The notes: generated by a model from the sequence alone, not told the origin. A stretch of DNA of 64,000 bases from Halobacterium sp. DL1 (GCA_000230955.3 CP007060.1:2300216-2364215); one strand, 5' to 3'; counted from the first letter of the stretch, positions 8,327 to 17,469 are shown. Translations and numbers: made by a program.

Positions 8327-9649
8327 GTGAACTGGACTCTCCGGCGCGCCCTGGCCTTCGCGCTCGTGGCGACGCTGGCTCTCGCGGCACCACTGCTCGG
8401 GCGGGCAGCGGCGGTGCCGTTCGCCGTCGTCGCCGTGCTCGGCGCGACGGTCACCGACGGCTGGCTGTTCGAGGTGTTCTCGACGGCCCGCGACCGCCGC
8501 GAGGAACGCCTGCGGACGCTCGTCGGCTTCGCGGGCGCGGCGGCCAGCATCGGCCTGCTGGTCCCGCTGTTCGGCGTGCCCGTCGGCGTGTTCGTCGCGA
8601 GCGTGCTCGTCGTCGGCTACGGCGACCTGGGCCGCCGACTCGTGCTCGAACTCCGCGAGAATCGCGCGCTCTCGATGGTCGGGTTCGTCGTTGTGGGCGC
8701 GCTCGCGGCGTTCGGCGGCCAGGTCGCCGTCGCCACTGCCGGCAACGAAGCCGCGACCTACCCGGCCTGGCTGTTCCTCGCGACCAGCGGCGCGCTGCTC
8801 GCTGGCATCCTCCGGACGGTGTTCGTCTCCCGCGACGACCCGGTCGTGTTGCTGTCGGTGGCACTGCTGCTGTGGCTGTTCGCCGTGCTCGCGCCCTTCG
8901 AGAACGTCTCGACGGCGATGGCGTGGGAACGCGTGGTGGTCGCGCTCGCGGTCACCGCCCTCTTCGGCTACGCCTCCCACGCGCTCGGCGCGACGTCCGT
9001 CGCGGGGATGCTGACGGGGGTGTTCCTCGGCCTCCTGGCGGTCGTTCTCGGCGACTACGGCTGGTTCGTTGTGCTCATCGCGTTCTTCGCGGTCGGCAGC
9101 CTCACGACGAAGTTCCGGTACGACCAGAAACTCGACCGGGGTGTCGCCGAACCCAACGACGGCGCCCGGGGCACCGGGAACGTCCTCGGGAACTCGGCGG
9201 CGGCACTCATCGCGCTCCTGCTGTACGCGGCCCACGCCCACGTCCCGCTCTCCGACCTGGTCTACCAGTTCGCCTACGCGGGCAGCGTCGCCACCGCGCT
9301 CGCGGACACGCTCTCCTCGGAGGTCGGCGGCCTCTTCGACCAGCCGCGACTGGTGACGACGCTCGAGCGCGTCGAACCCGGCACCGACGGCGCGGTCACC
9401 TGGCAGGGCGAGATCGCCGGCCTCGCGGGCGCCGCGGTCATCGCCGGCCTCTGCGTCTTCGTCTTCGACTTCGGCGCGACGGGCGCAGCGGTCGTCGTCG
9501 GCGCGGGCGTCGCCGGGATGACCGCCGACAGTCTCGCGGGCGCGACGCTCGAAGGCGGCACGATAGGGAACCAGTCCGTGAACTTCCTCGCGACGCTGAC
9601 GGGCGGCGTCGTCGGCGGCCTGCTGGCGCTCGCGGTCGGTCTGGCGTAG
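8327..9649 (+). CDS. DUF92/TMEM19-family integral membrane protein (VTE6-like phytyl-phosphate kinase family)
   Basis: A 440-aa membrane protein with about a dozen hydrophobic helices. The C-terminal half is DUF92: it has GSLTTKFRYDQKLDRGVAE, NVLGNSAAALIALLLY and the motif TALADTLSSEVGGL. Plant VTE6 of this family phosphorylates phytyl phosphate, so a polyprenyl-phosphate kinase or salvage role fits the adjacent cis-prenyltransferase genes, but this is inference. The N-terminal half is an extra membrane domain. A GTG start at 8327 follows a TTAAG box about 35 nt upstream. Confidence 0.82.
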   Translation: MNWTLRRALAFALVATLALAAPLLGRAAAVPFAVVAVLGATVTDGWLFEVFSTARDRREERLRTLVGFAGAAASIGLLVPLFGVPVGVFVASVLVVGYGDLGRRLVLELRENRALSMVGFVVVGALAAFGGQVAVATAGNEAATYPAWLFLATSGALLAGILRTVFVSRDDPVVLLSVALLLWLFAVLAPFENVSTAMAWERVVVALAVTALFGYASHALGATSVAGMLTGVFLGLLAVVLGDYGWFVVLIAFFAVGSLTTKFRYDQKLDRGVAEPNDGARGTGNVLGNSAAALIALLLYAAHAHVPLSDLVYQFAYAGSVATALADTLSSEVGGLFDQPRLVTTLERVEPGTDGAVTWQGEIAGLAGAAVIAGLCVFVFDFGATGAAVVVGAGVAGMTADSLAGATLEGGTIGNQSVNFLATLTGGVVGGLLALAVGLA

Positions 9650-9702
9650 TACGGGCAGTCTCTCTTACTCCGGTCGGCCAATCGTAGAACAGCTGGCTCC
9701 GC

Positions 9703-10974
9703 CTAGTACTGGTCGGCGGTGTGGACCCGCACGCTCGCGGGCTGTTTGACGAACTCACCGCTGTCGGGGCCGACCAGCGTGCCGACGCCGCGCTGGGCCG
9801 CCAAGTCGAGGAGTCGCTGCGTGATTGTGTCGTCGACGACGAGGAACCGCGGCACTTCGTCGGCGTCCGCCAGCGCGTCGAAGGCGTCGGCCGCGTCCGT
9901 CTCTCGGAGCACGCGGAGTTCCTCGTCGAGCATACGGGCGCTATCCGCGCCCACCACTTCCGCGACGTGGTCGGCGAACGTCTTCGACGCCGGGTCCGGG
10001 CTCGCGCCGCCACTCGTCGCGGGGGCTGGCGTCGCGCTCCCGTCGGTGGCCGCCGTCGCCTCGTCGTCGCTGCGGGGCTGCTCCGGCTCGTTCGCGGGCT
10101 CTTCGGCCTCGGTCGCCCCGTCCGCCACGGTGTCGGCCGCAGCCTCGAGCGGGCCATCGCCGTCCCCGTCGTCGCCGGCGACTGACGCCGGCTTCTTCTC
10201 GCGGAGCGCGGCGTCGACGGCCGCCCGCGAGAGGTCCTCGACGGACTCGCCGCGGGGCGCTCGCGCGACGAAGTCCACGTCGCCGACCTGCTGGAGCTCC
10301 CGGCGGATGAGGTCGCCACCGCGGTCGCCGTCGAGGAACGTGGTGACTGTGCGCTTCCGGGTGAGGTCCGCGATCTCGTCCGGGACGTTCGTCCCCTCGA
10401 CGGCGACGGCGTTCTTGATGCCGTACTGGAGGAGGTTGACGACGTCCGCGCGCCCCTCCACGACGACCACCGCGTCGCTCGTCTCCACGTTCGGACCCGA
10501 CGGGTAGCCCTCGTACTCGGTGATGTCCTCGATGCGGACGCTCTCGCGGACCTCTTCGAGGATGTCCTCGGAGTCGATGGTCCCCTCGTCGAACGCCGTC
10601 GACAGCAGTTCCTTCGCGCGGTCGACGACCTCGCGGCGCTTGGCGGCGCGCACGTCCTCGATGCGCTGGACCTCGACCTGGGCGCGGCACGGGCCGATGC
10701 GCTCGATGGCCTCGAGTGCGGCCGCGAGCGTCGCCGTCTCGACGCGGTCCAGGCTCGACGCGATGGTGATGTGACCGAACGACTGGCCGCCCTCGCTGTC
10801 GACGGAGACGTCGATGCGGCCGAGTTTCGCGGAGTCCTGCAGGTCGCGGATGTCGAGGCCGTCGCCGAGCAACCCCTCGGTCTGGCCGAACGCCGCGCCG
10901 ACGACGTCGCTGCGCTCGACGACGCCGTCCGCAACGAGGTCCGCGTGGATCAGGTACTTCGCGGTGTCCTCCAT
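9703..10974 (-). CDS. dnaG: Archaeal DnaG primase-like protein
   Basis: A 423-aa archaeal DnaG-type protein, associated in archaea with the exosome and possibly with primer synthesis. Residues 1-165 form the archaeal N-terminal domain (MEDTAKYLIHADLVADGVVE). The Toprim domain follows with its acidic motifs in VVVVEGRADVVNLL and TTFLDGDRGGDLIRREL. A long Ala/Asp/Glu/Pro linker (about 270-345) precedes a C-terminal domain (KTFADHVAEVVG). The start is the Met at 10974; the frame is open further upstream, but that sequence is noncoding in composition. Confidence 0.93.
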   Translation of the reverse strand: MEDTAKYLIHADLVADGVVERSDVVGAAFGQTEGLLGDGLDIRDLQDSAKLGRIDVSVDSEGGQSFGHITIASSLDRVETATLAAALEAIERIGPCRAQVEVQRIEDVRAAKRREVVDRAKELLSTAFDEGTIDSEDILEEVRESVRIEDITEYEGYPSGPNVETSDAVVVVEGRADVVNLLQYGIKNAVAVEGTNVPDEIADLTRKRTVTTFLDGDRGGDLIRRELQQVGDVDFVARAPRGESVEDLSRAAVDAALREKKPASVAGDDGDGDGPLEAAADTVADGATEAEEPANEPEQPRSDDEATAATDGSATPAPATSGGASPDPASKTFADHVAEVVGADSARMLDEELRVLRETDAADAFDALADADEVPRFLVVDDTITQRLLDLAAQRGVGTLVGPDSGEFVKQPASVRVHTADQY

Positions 10975-11116
10975 CGCTGTAGTTCTAGTTACGACTACGT
11001 ATCGGCGTGGGAAATAGCTGTCGTGACCGGTACCACGTGCCCACCACCGGCTGCTCGCCCCCGCTGTTGGCCCGGAGAGGGTGTAGAGAGTTCGAGCGAA
11101 CGTCCCGGAGTTATGT

Positions 11117-11129
11117 AGAGAATTTCTCT
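11117..11129. promoter_or_regulatory. Palindrome AGAGAA-T-TTCTCT, candidate operator
   Basis: A perfect 6-1-6 inverted repeat lies 66 nt before the DUF3311/symporter operon, upstream of a TTTAA box near 11162. A partial copy (GTAGAGAGTT) occurs about 30 nt before it, giving a direct repeat of the half site. It may bind a repressor or activator of the transporter operon; no regulator is identified. Confidence 0.35.
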
Positions 11130-11194
11130 CCGGTTTGCCCGATACGTAGTTTTCAGTAACATTTAACCCAGGCGGGCGAAGATTGTCTACAATC

Positions 11195-11404
11195 ATGACG
11201 TCGCGTGCAGCGCTCGGCTGGGGTGTCGTCTTCGCCGTGCTCGTCGCGCTGAGTATCCCCTGGTTCCTCTGGCGGAACGCAACGACCGTCGCCGGCCTGC
11301 CGGTGTGGCTCTGGTGGCACGTCGCGTGGATGGGCGTCACAGCCGCCGCGTTCGCGCTGTTCGCCCGCCGCGACTGGGGGACCTTCGTCGAGGTGGGCCG
11401 ATGA
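11195..11404 (+). CDS. DUF3311-like small membrane protein, partner of the symporter
   Basis: A 69-aa protein with two membrane helices (GWGVVFAVLVALSIPWFLW and PVWLWWHVAWMGVTAAAFAL). Small DUF3311 proteins of this shape are typically encoded just upstream of a sodium:solute symporter and may be accessory subunits. Its TGA overlaps the ATG of the symporter (ATGA at 11401-11404), so translation is coupled. The start at 11195 is the second Met in frame and lies about 30 nt after a TTTAA box. Confidence 0.8.
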   Translation: MTSRAALGWGVVFAVLVALSIPWFLWRNATTVAGLPVWLWWHVAWMGVTAAAFALFARRDWGTFVEVGR

Positions 11405-12915
11405 GCGCGCTCCTCGAGATCGGCATCGTCGTCGCCTACATGCTCGCCGCGATGGCCGTCGGCGTCGTCGCCTACCGCGTCACCGACCGCTCCGCGGAAG
11501 ACTACTACCTCGCGGGCCGGGGCCTCGGTACCGGCGTCCTGCTGTTCACCACGTTCGCCACGCTGCTGTCGGCGTTCACGTTCTTCGGCGGCCCGAACAT
11601 CGCGTACAAATTCGGCCCCGAGTGGATTCTCGTGATGGGGCTGATGGACGGCGTGCTCTTCGGCCTGCTGTGGTACGTGCTGGGCTACCGGCAGTGGCTG
11701 CTCGGGCGCGCCCACGGCTACCTCACACTCGGCGAGATGCTCGGCGACCGGTTCGGCTCCCGGACGCTGCGCGGCCTCGTCGCCGGCGTCAGCATCCTCT
11801 GGCTGTTCCCGTACGTGATGCTCCAGCAGGTCGGCGCCGGCACCGCCCTCGAAGCGCTCACCGACGGCGTCGTTCCCTACTGGGCCGGCGCGGGCTTCAT
11901 CACTCTGTTCATGATCGCGTACGTGGTTCTCTCGGGGATGCGCGGCGTCGCGTGGACGGACACCCTCCAGGGCGTGTTCATGCTCACGATCACGTGGCTC
12001 GCGTTCGCCTGGGTCGCCATCGAAATCTCGTCCAGCGGACCGCTCGCGGCCGCACTCCCTACCGAGTACAAGGCGCTCGGCGGCGGCGTCTACTCCCCGC
12101 AGTGGCTGCTCTCGCAGGCCGTCGGCATCGCGTTCGGCGTGACGATGTTCCCGCAGGTGAACCAGCGGTTCTTCGTCGGGCGGTCCGAGAAAGTGCTGAA
12201 GCGGACGTTCGCGCTCTGGCCCGTGCTCGTCGTGTTGCTGTTCGTCCCGGCGTTCCTGCTCGGGTCCTGGGCGCAGGGCGTCGGCCTCGCGCTCCCCGAG
12301 GGCGGTAACATCCTCCCAGTGCTCCTGAACGAGTACACCCCCGGCTGGTTCGCGGCACTCGTCGTCGCTGGCGCGCTGGCGGCGATGATGAGTTCCTCGG
12401 ACTCGATGCTGCTGTCGGGGTCGTCGTACCTCACCCGCGACATCTACCGGCCGTTCGTGAACGCCGACGCCGGCGAGGCCCGCGAGAATCTGCTCGGGCG
12501 CGCCGGCGTCGTCGTCTTCGCGCTCTCCACGTTCGCGGTCAGCCTCTTCGAACCCGGCACGCTGGTGGAACTCGGTGAGACGGCGTTCGGCGGCTTCGCC
12601 CAGCTAGCCCTCCCCGTCACCGTGGCGCTCTACTGGCGCGGGACGACGAAGTCCGGGATGCTCGCTGGCGTCGCCGGCAGCCAGGCGTTCTACCTCTGGA
12701 CCGTCTTCGGCCCGAGCGTCTACGTCGACTCGCTGACCGTCCTCGGCACGACGTTCGTGAACGTCCCCATCCTCGCTGACGCCTACTGGGGCTGGTTCGC
12801 CTCCATCGTCGGCATGGTCCTGGGTCTCGTGCTCACTGTCGGCGTCTCCGCGGTCACCACGCCGTCGACGACGGAGAACGAGGCCGCCTACTTCGACCCG
12901 CTGCGAGCCGACTGA
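11401..12915 (+). CDS. Sodium:solute symporter (SSS family)
   Basis: A 504-aa transporter with about 13 membrane helices. Family hallmarks include EDYYLAGRGLG near residue 30, the sodium-site region LLSAFTFFGGPN, the conserved GMRGVAWTDTLQG, and SSSDSMLLSGSSYLTRDIYR near residue 330. It should couple sodium entry to uptake of a small solute; the solute is not clear (pantothenate, proline or a carboxylate are all possible in this family). It follows the DUF3311 gene with a 4-nt overlap, forming a two-gene operon. Confidence 0.92.
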   Translation: MSALLEIGIVVAYMLAAMAVGVVAYRVTDRSAEDYYLAGRGLGTGVLLFTTFATLLSAFTFFGGPNIAYKFGPEWILVMGLMDGVLFGLLWYVLGYRQWLLGRAHGYLTLGEMLGDRFGSRTLRGLVAGVSILWLFPYVMLQQVGAGTALEALTDGVVPYWAGAGFITLFMIAYVVLSGMRGVAWTDTLQGVFMLTITWLAFAWVAIEISSSGPLAAALPTEYKALGGGVYSPQWLLSQAVGIAFGVTMFPQVNQRFFVGRSEKVLKRTFALWPVLVVLLFVPAFLLGSWAQGVGLALPEGGNILPVLLNEYTPGWFAALVVAGALAAMMSSSDSMLLSGSSYLTRDIYRPFVNADAGEARENLLGRAGVVVFALSTFAVSLFEPGTLVELGETAFGGFAQLALPVTVALYWRGTTKSGMLAGVAGSQAFYLWTVFGPSVYVDSLTVLGTTFVNVPILADAYWGWFASIVGMVLGLVLTVGVSAVTTPSTTENEAAYFDPLRAD

Positions 12916-12925
12916 CCGCCGGGCG

Positions 12926-13204
12926 CTACTCGTCGAGGTACGTCGCGACCCACTCCTGGTGGTCACGTAGGCGCCGGTCGCCCGCCGCCGTCAGCGAGAG
13001 ACGGTCGTGGATGCCGTCTACCTCCCGCTCGATGATGCCCGCGGACTCCAGTTTCCGGACCGAGCCGTTGAACCGCTTCGGGCGGATGCGGTCGTCGTTC
13101 TTCCGCTCGACGGCGCGCTTCACCGACTGCTGGGTCGGAGAGCCCTCGCCAGCGACGACGACGCAGACGTCCCGCCGCAGACCGGACTCCAGCCACTTGC
13201 TCAT
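12926..13204 (-). CDS. Small winged-helix protein (PadR/ArsR-like)
   Basis: A 92-aa protein predicted to be one winged helix: a helical N-terminus (WLESGLRRDVCVVV), recognition-helix-like RIRPKRFNGSVRKLESAGIIEREVDG, and a wing ending in LSLTAAGDRRL. It resembles haloarchaeal PadR-like regulators or wHTH domain proteins. It converges on the symporter gene with a 10-nt gap. No ligand-binding domain is present, and its targets are unknown. Confidence 0.75.
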   Translation of the reverse strand: MSKWLESGLRRDVCVVVAGEGSPTQQSVKRAVERKNDDRIRPKRFNGSVRKLESAGIIEREVDGIHDRLSLTAAGDRRLRDHQEWVATYLDE

Positions 13205-13414
13205 GAGCGGGGGTTGGCGCGACCGGAAGAAACCGCTGGCGGTCCCGCGCCTCGGGGCTCGAACGTGGGAGCGCGAGCAGCGTCAGTCGCTCGGCGGTCG
13301 GCGTGGTCTAACGAACGACCAGAAATCGTGTGTTCGGCAGCGTCGTTTCGAGCGTTCGTCTACCACGCGACCGCCGAGGGAAACACGGAAAGCCACCGCC
13401 TGCGCAGTGGGGGC

Positions 13415-14200
13415 ATGAACGAGGCCGAACTCGGGGCGGTCCTCGACCACGACACCGCCGTCGAGCGCGTGGAGTCGGGCGACCTCCCGGAGTGGGCGCA
13501 GCGCCACTTCGAGAACTTCCGCGCGTCCGTGACCGGCGAGCGCGACGGGCAGCCGTTCCCGTGTTTCTTCGGGAAGGCGTCAGTCGAGGAGGGACGGCCG
13601 CTGTACGCGTTCGTCGACTCCACGACCCACCCGGACGCCCTATTCTCGCTCCGGGACGCCCTCCTGGAGTATCTCGGCGCGTTCCGCGACCACGGCGACC
13701 GGGTGAGCTTCGCGGTGTTCTTCAAACCCCCAGAGCGCCCGCTCGACGAGGCGGGCTGGCACGAGCAGTTCTGGCACGTCCTCCAGTTCCTCCACGTCGA
13801 GGACACGGAGCCGTGGCCCGAGGACATCCCGACGGACCCAGACGACCCGTACTGGGAGTTCTGCTTCGGCGGCGAACCCATCTTCCCGACCGCCCGCGCG
13901 CCGTTCTACGAGACGCGCCAGAGCCGCTACTGCCCGGTCGGTCTGGAGGTGACGTTCCAGCCCCGGGCCATCTTCGAGGGCATCACCGGCGACACGGACG
14001 CCGGCGAGCAGGCCCGCGAGCGCATCCGCAGCCGACTGGAGGAGTACGACGACGCGGCCTGCCCGCACGCGGACCTCGGCGACTGGGGGAACGAGGGCGA
14101 CCGGGAGTGGCCCCAGTACCTCCTCAGCGAGGACGAGTCGGCGGCCCCGGAGACGTGCCCGCTGCAGGTGACGCCGGACGTAACGACGGGGCGAACGTGA
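13415..14200 (+). CDS. YqcI/YcgG family protein
   Basis: A 261-aa acidic soluble protein that matches the YqcI/YcgG family, judged from [53 protein letters not shown] and [24 protein letters not shown]. The conserved Cys, Trp and His residues suggest a metal or heme ligand, but I know of no established activity. The next gene starts inside its stop (GTGA at 14197), so the two are coupled. Confidence 0.85.
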   Translation: MNEAELGAVLDHDTAVERVESGDLPEWAQRHFENFRASVTGERDGQPFPCFFGKASVEEGRPLYAFVDSTTHPDALFSLRDALLEYLGAFRDHGDRVSFAVFFKPPERPLDEAGWHEQFWHVLQFLHVEDTEPWPEDIPTDPDDPYWEFCFGGEPIFPTARAPFYETRQSRYCPVGLEVTFQPRAIFEGITGDTDAGEQARERIRSRLEEYDDAACPHADLGDWGNEGDREWPQYLLSEDESAAPETCPLQVTPDVTTGRT

Positions 14201-14733
14201 CCAGCGTCCTCCTCCTGGTGGACTTCCAGATCGGCTTCGACGACCCCGCGTACGGTGAGCGCAACAACCCCGATGCCGAGGCCAACGCCGCACGACTGCT
14301 GGCGGCGTGGCGCGAGCGCGGCGACCCCGTCGTCCACGTCCGCCACGATTCGACGGAGCGCGACAGCCCGCTCCGTGGGGACGGCCCGGGGTTCGCGTGG
14401 AAGCCCGAGACCGCGCCCGAGGGCGACGAACCCGTCTTCGTGAAGTCCGTCAACAGCGCGTTCGTCGGAACTGGACTGGAAGACTGGCTCCGCGAGCGCG
14501 GCCACGAGGAACTCGTCGTCTGCGGGCTGACGACCGACCACTGCGTCTCCACGACGACGCGGATGGCGGAGAACCTCGGCTTCGACCCGACCGTCGTCGC
14601 GGACGCCACCGCGACGTTCGGGCGTGAGACCCACGATGGAGAGCGGGTGGACGCCGAGACGAACCACCGCGTCGCGCTCGCACAGCTCCGTGGGGAGTTC
14701 GCGGACGTGGCGGCGACCGAGTCGTTACTGTAG
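14197..14733 (+). CDS. Isochorismatase-family cysteine hydrolase
   Basis: A 178-aa hydrolase with the Asp-Lys-Cys triad of the isochorismatase/nicotinamidase fold: D9 in [10 protein letters not shown]83 in FVKSVNSAF and C116 in TTDHCVSTT. The cis-peptide segment VCGLTTDHC is present. The substrate is unknown; nicotinamidases need extra metal ligands that I do not clearly see. The GTG start overlaps the previous stop as GTGA. Confidence 0.9.
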   Translation: MTSVLLLVDFQIGFDDPAYGERNNPDAEANAARLLAAWRERGDPVVHVRHDSTERDSPLRGDGPGFAWKPETAPEGDEPVFVKSVNSAFVGTGLEDWLRERGHEELVVCGLTTDHCVSTTTRMAENLGFDPTVVADATATFGRETHDGERVDAETNHRVALAQLRGEFADVAATESLL

Positions 14734-14773
14734 TCGCCGCGACGCCAACTCGTCGCGGCCCGCCACGGGTAGC

Positions 14774-14780
14774 CTTTTGA
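14774..14780 (+). promoter_or_regulatory. TATA-like box before the HFX_2341-type regulator
   Basis: CTTTTGA is centred about 27 nt before the ATG at 14804, consistent with a leaderless transcript. No other promoter-like element lies in the 70-nt gap after the isochorismatase gene. Confidence 0.4.
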
Positions 14781-14803
14781 GCGCCTTCCCCCAACACGGG
14801 GGC

Positions 14804-15700
14804 ATGCAGACGCACGTCGTGCCGGTCGGCTTCGACTACGACCGGCTCATCGCGCCGCTGGTCCGCGAGCAGTTGACCGTGGACCGCGTCATCCTCCTCG
14901 AGGGCGCGGTCGGCAGCGAGGCGAACGTGGAGTACAGCCAGCGCATCGCCCAGAAACTCGAGGCGGACTTCCGGAACCTGCTGGGCGCGGAGACCGAGCG
15001 CGTCGCCGTGACGGACGTCTACGACTACGACGCCGCCTTCGAGCAGGCGTTCGACCTCATCGCGGACGTGCTCGACGCCGACCCCGAGGGCGAGGTGTGG
15101 GTGAACATCGCGTCGATGCCCCGCACCGTCTCGTTCGCGTTCGCGACCGCCGCCCACTCCATCATGGTCGAGCGACAGGAGGACCGCGACCGCATCCACA
15201 CGTACTACACGGCCCCCGAGAAGTACCTGGAGACGGAACTCGCCGAGGAACTGCGGGCGAGCGCGGACCTGCTCGCGGAGGTCGAGGAGGGGGACGTCGA
15301 CGGGAGCGAGGTCGCCGAGCGGCTGGACGCCGCCCGGGACCTGCTGGCTGAGTTCGACGAGCGCGGGACCACCATAGGCGCGAAGGAGATCGACGGCAGC
15401 CACATCGTGGAGCTCCCGGTCGCGTCGTTCTCGAACGTCAAACCGTTCGAGGAACTCATCCTGTTCACGCTCGGCGAACACGGCGAGTTCGACTCCGTCA
15501 GCGAACTCGCCGAGACGGTCGCCGCTGACCTCAGCGAGGAGTACACGGACAGCTTCCGCTCGAAGGTGACGTACACGGTGGACAAACTCGGCCCGGGCGG
15601 GAAGGGGTACGTCGAGCGCGAGGAGCGCGGGAAGTCCTACCGGACGCGGCTCTCCCGCATCGGCGAACTGTGGGTGCGGGCTCACCAGGACGAGGACTGA
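14804..15700 (+). CDS. HFX_2341-family regulator: CARF-like sensor plus winged helix
   Basis: A 298-aa protein. The N-terminal 145 residues (MQTHVVPVGFDYDRLIAPLV, then VWVNIASMPRTVSFAFATAA) look like the Rossmann/CARF-type sensor of the haloarchaeal HFX_2341 (DUF6293) family, related to Csa3. A linker helix region follows, and residues 225-298 form a winged helix (FEELILFTLGEHGEFDSVSEL ... KVTYTVDKLGPGGKGYVERE). It is probably a DNA-binding regulator that senses a nucleotide ligand. No CRISPR genes are nearby, and no target is indicated. Confidence 0.82.
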   Translation: MQTHVVPVGFDYDRLIAPLVREQLTVDRVILLEGAVGSEANVEYSQRIAQKLEADFRNLLGAETERVAVTDVYDYDAAFEQAFDLIADVLDADPEGEVWVNIASMPRTVSFAFATAAHSIMVERQEDRDRIHTYYTAPEKYLETELAEELRASADLLAEVEEGDVDGSEVAERLDAARDLLAEFDERGTTIGAKEIDGSHIVELPVASFSNVKPFEELILFTLGEHGEFDSVSELAETVAADLSEEYTDSFRSKVTYTVDKLGPGGKGYVEREERGKSYRTRLSRIGELWVRAHQDED

Positions 15701-15869
15701 CGCAGAGCGGACCTCGGCGACGACGCGGGGCGGCGAAGCAGACGCGGGGCTACGAGGCGGACGCGGACCAGCGAAGGAGAAACGGGAAGCGGGGTGGCGG
15801 AAAGCGGTCAGGGGGGACCGACGGCGGAGTGCGCCGGTTGTCCCGGCGCGGTGTTCTGTGGAAGGACGG

Positions 15870-17318
15870 TTACATCCCGCCCGTGTCCTGTGCGACGATG
15901 AGGTCGAACGGCGTGTCCGTTGGCTCGTCGTCGGGCGTGAGGTAGCCCGCCGCGAACGCCGTGTAGCCCTGGCCGCCTTCTAGACCCACGTCGAACTCCG
16001 CGGCGACGTCGCCGTCGTTGCTCTCGGTGTCGCCGCGCACCTGGATCGTGTAGTCGCCCGCTGGCACCTCGATACTGCCCGATTCGGTGTAGGCGACACC
16101 GTCGAACAGCGCGTCGCCGCTGGACGCCGCGGTCACGTCCACTGCCGGAGCGTCCGGGGAGGCGTGGACGAGACGGAGGCGGGCCGTGTCCCCGTCCGGG
16201 GCGGACGTGTCGTCCATCAGCACGAGCGGTGCGAACGGTTCGTCGGCGTCGTCGCCGACCTCGCCGGCAGCCGCGACCGTGTAGGCCTGGCCGCTCTCGA
16301 AGGAGACGCTCCCCTCGAACACCGACGCGTCCGCGTCGCCGGCGGCCGTGATCTCGACGTGGCGTTCGCCGGCGGGGACCTCGAGGTAGTCGCTGACGGC
16401 CCCGAACGGGACGTCCTCCAGCACTGCGCTCTCGTCGACGTAGACGTCGACGTTCGGCGCGTTCGGCGAGAGGTGCGCGACCCGGACGTGTGCGGGGTCG
16501 TCCATCCCGTCGCCAGTCGAATCACCGCCCGCGTCCTGGGCGACGATCAGGTCGAACGGCGTGTCGGCTGGTTCGTCGTCGGGCGTGAGGTAGCCCGCCG
16601 CGAACGCGGTGTACACTGAGCCACCGCTCAGACTCACGTCGAACTCCGCGGCGACGTCGCCGTCGTTGCTCTCAGTGTCGCCGCGGACCTCCAGCGTGTA
16701 GTCGCCCGCCGGAACCTCGACGTACTCCGAGCCGCCGTACTCGACGCCGTCGAACAGCGCGTCGCCGCTGGACGCCGCGGTGACGTCCACTGCCGGAGCG
16801 TCCGGGGAGGCGTGAACCAGACGGACGCGAGCGGTCTCCTCACCCGGGTTACTGTTGTCGTCCGCCAGCACGAGCGGTTCGAACGGCTGGTCGGCGCCCT
16901 CGCCGACCTCTCCCGCCGCCGCGATGGTGTACTCGCCGTCGGCCTCGACGGGGACGGCCCCGGAGAAGACGACCGTGTCCGGGTCGCTGGCCGCCGTTAT
17001 CTCGACCTGTCGCTCGCCGGCGGGGACTTCGAGGTAGTCGCTGACGGTCCCGAACGGCACGTCCTCGAGGACCGCCGAGTCGTCGACGTAGACGTCGACG
17101 TTCGGCGCGTTCGGCGAGACGTGTGCGACGCGGACCGCCGCGGTGCCCGAGGGCTCCTCGGTCGTCTCCGACGCCGTGGTCGTCTCCGTCGTCTCGGTCG
17201 TCGTGTCGATACCACCCGCTGGGTCGTCCTCGTCGGCGCCGCTGCAGCCAGCGAGGCCGACGGTGACGCCAGCCCCGATGCCGAGCAGAATCCGACGCCG
17301 CGTAGTGTCTTTTGACAT
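15870..17318 (-). CDS. Tat-type lipoprotein with four DUF4397 domains
   Basis: A 482-aa surface lipoprotein. The N-terminus has a twin-arginine-like RRR and a lipobox (TVGLAGC, lipidated Cys near residue 25), then a Thr/Glu-rich linker of about 35 residues. Four DUF4397 beta domains follow, in two pairs: RVAHVSPNAPNVDVYVD and VRLVHASPDAPAVDVTAASS, then the same pair again. DUF4397 is a beta-rich extracellular domain of unknown activity. The two pairs are so similar in DNA that the gene looks recently duplicated internally. The start at 17318 places the signal peptide correctly. Confidence 0.9.
   Translation of the reverse strand: MSKDTTRRRILLGIGAGVTVGLAGCSGADEDDPAGGIDTTTETTETTTASETTEEPSGTAAVRVAHVSPNAPNVDVYVDDSAVLEDVPFGTVSDYLEVPAGERQVEITAASDPDTVVFSGAVPVEADGEYTIAAAGEVGEGADQPFEPLVLADDNSNPGEETARVRLVHASPDAPAVDVTAASSGDALFDGVEYGGSEYVEVPAGDYTLEVRGDTESNDGDVAAEFDVSLSGGSVYTAFAAGYLTPDDEPADTPFDLIVAQDAGGDSTGDGMDDPAHVRVAHLSPNAPNVDVYVDESAVLEDVPFGAVSDYLEVPAGERHVEITAAGDADASVFEGSVSFESGQAYTVAAAGEVGDDADEPFAPLVLMDDTSAPDGDTARLRLVHASPDAPAVDVTAASSGDALFDGVAYTESGSIEVPAGDYTIQVRGDTESNDGDVAAEFDVGLEGGQGYTAFAAGYLTPDDEPTDTPFDLIVAQDTGGM
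15891..17122 (-). repeat. Internal duplication, two units of about 585 bases offset by about 648
   Basis: Bases 15891-16476 and 16540-17122 encode near-copies of the same two-domain unit, separated by a short Asp/Gly/Ser-rich linker. Runs such as the one encoding GDALFDGV and AAGYLTPDDEP are nearly identical, so the duplication is recent or homogenised by gene conversion. Confidence 0.85.
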
Positions 17319-17469
17319 CCAACAGAACGTGAGACTGTCAGCGTGATAGTAGATTTCGTGACTCGGTCTCAACTCTCCCCCAAATCACGCCAGAATGTAT
17401 CTAGAGCCGTTCTCGGCCGCGTCCCGAGGTTCTGTCGAAAGGGTTTTGGCGGTGATTTGCGGACGTACC

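Noticed and set aside
8294-9241. Long antisense frame opposite the DUF92 gene
   Set aside because: Arg/Glu/His-rich shadow of the membrane-protein coding sequence; no homology or promoter.
15891-17122. Repeats that could suggest a CRISPR or tandem-repeat array
   Set aside because: The units are about 585 bases and code for DUF4397 domains; no short regular repeat-spacer pattern exists in the window.
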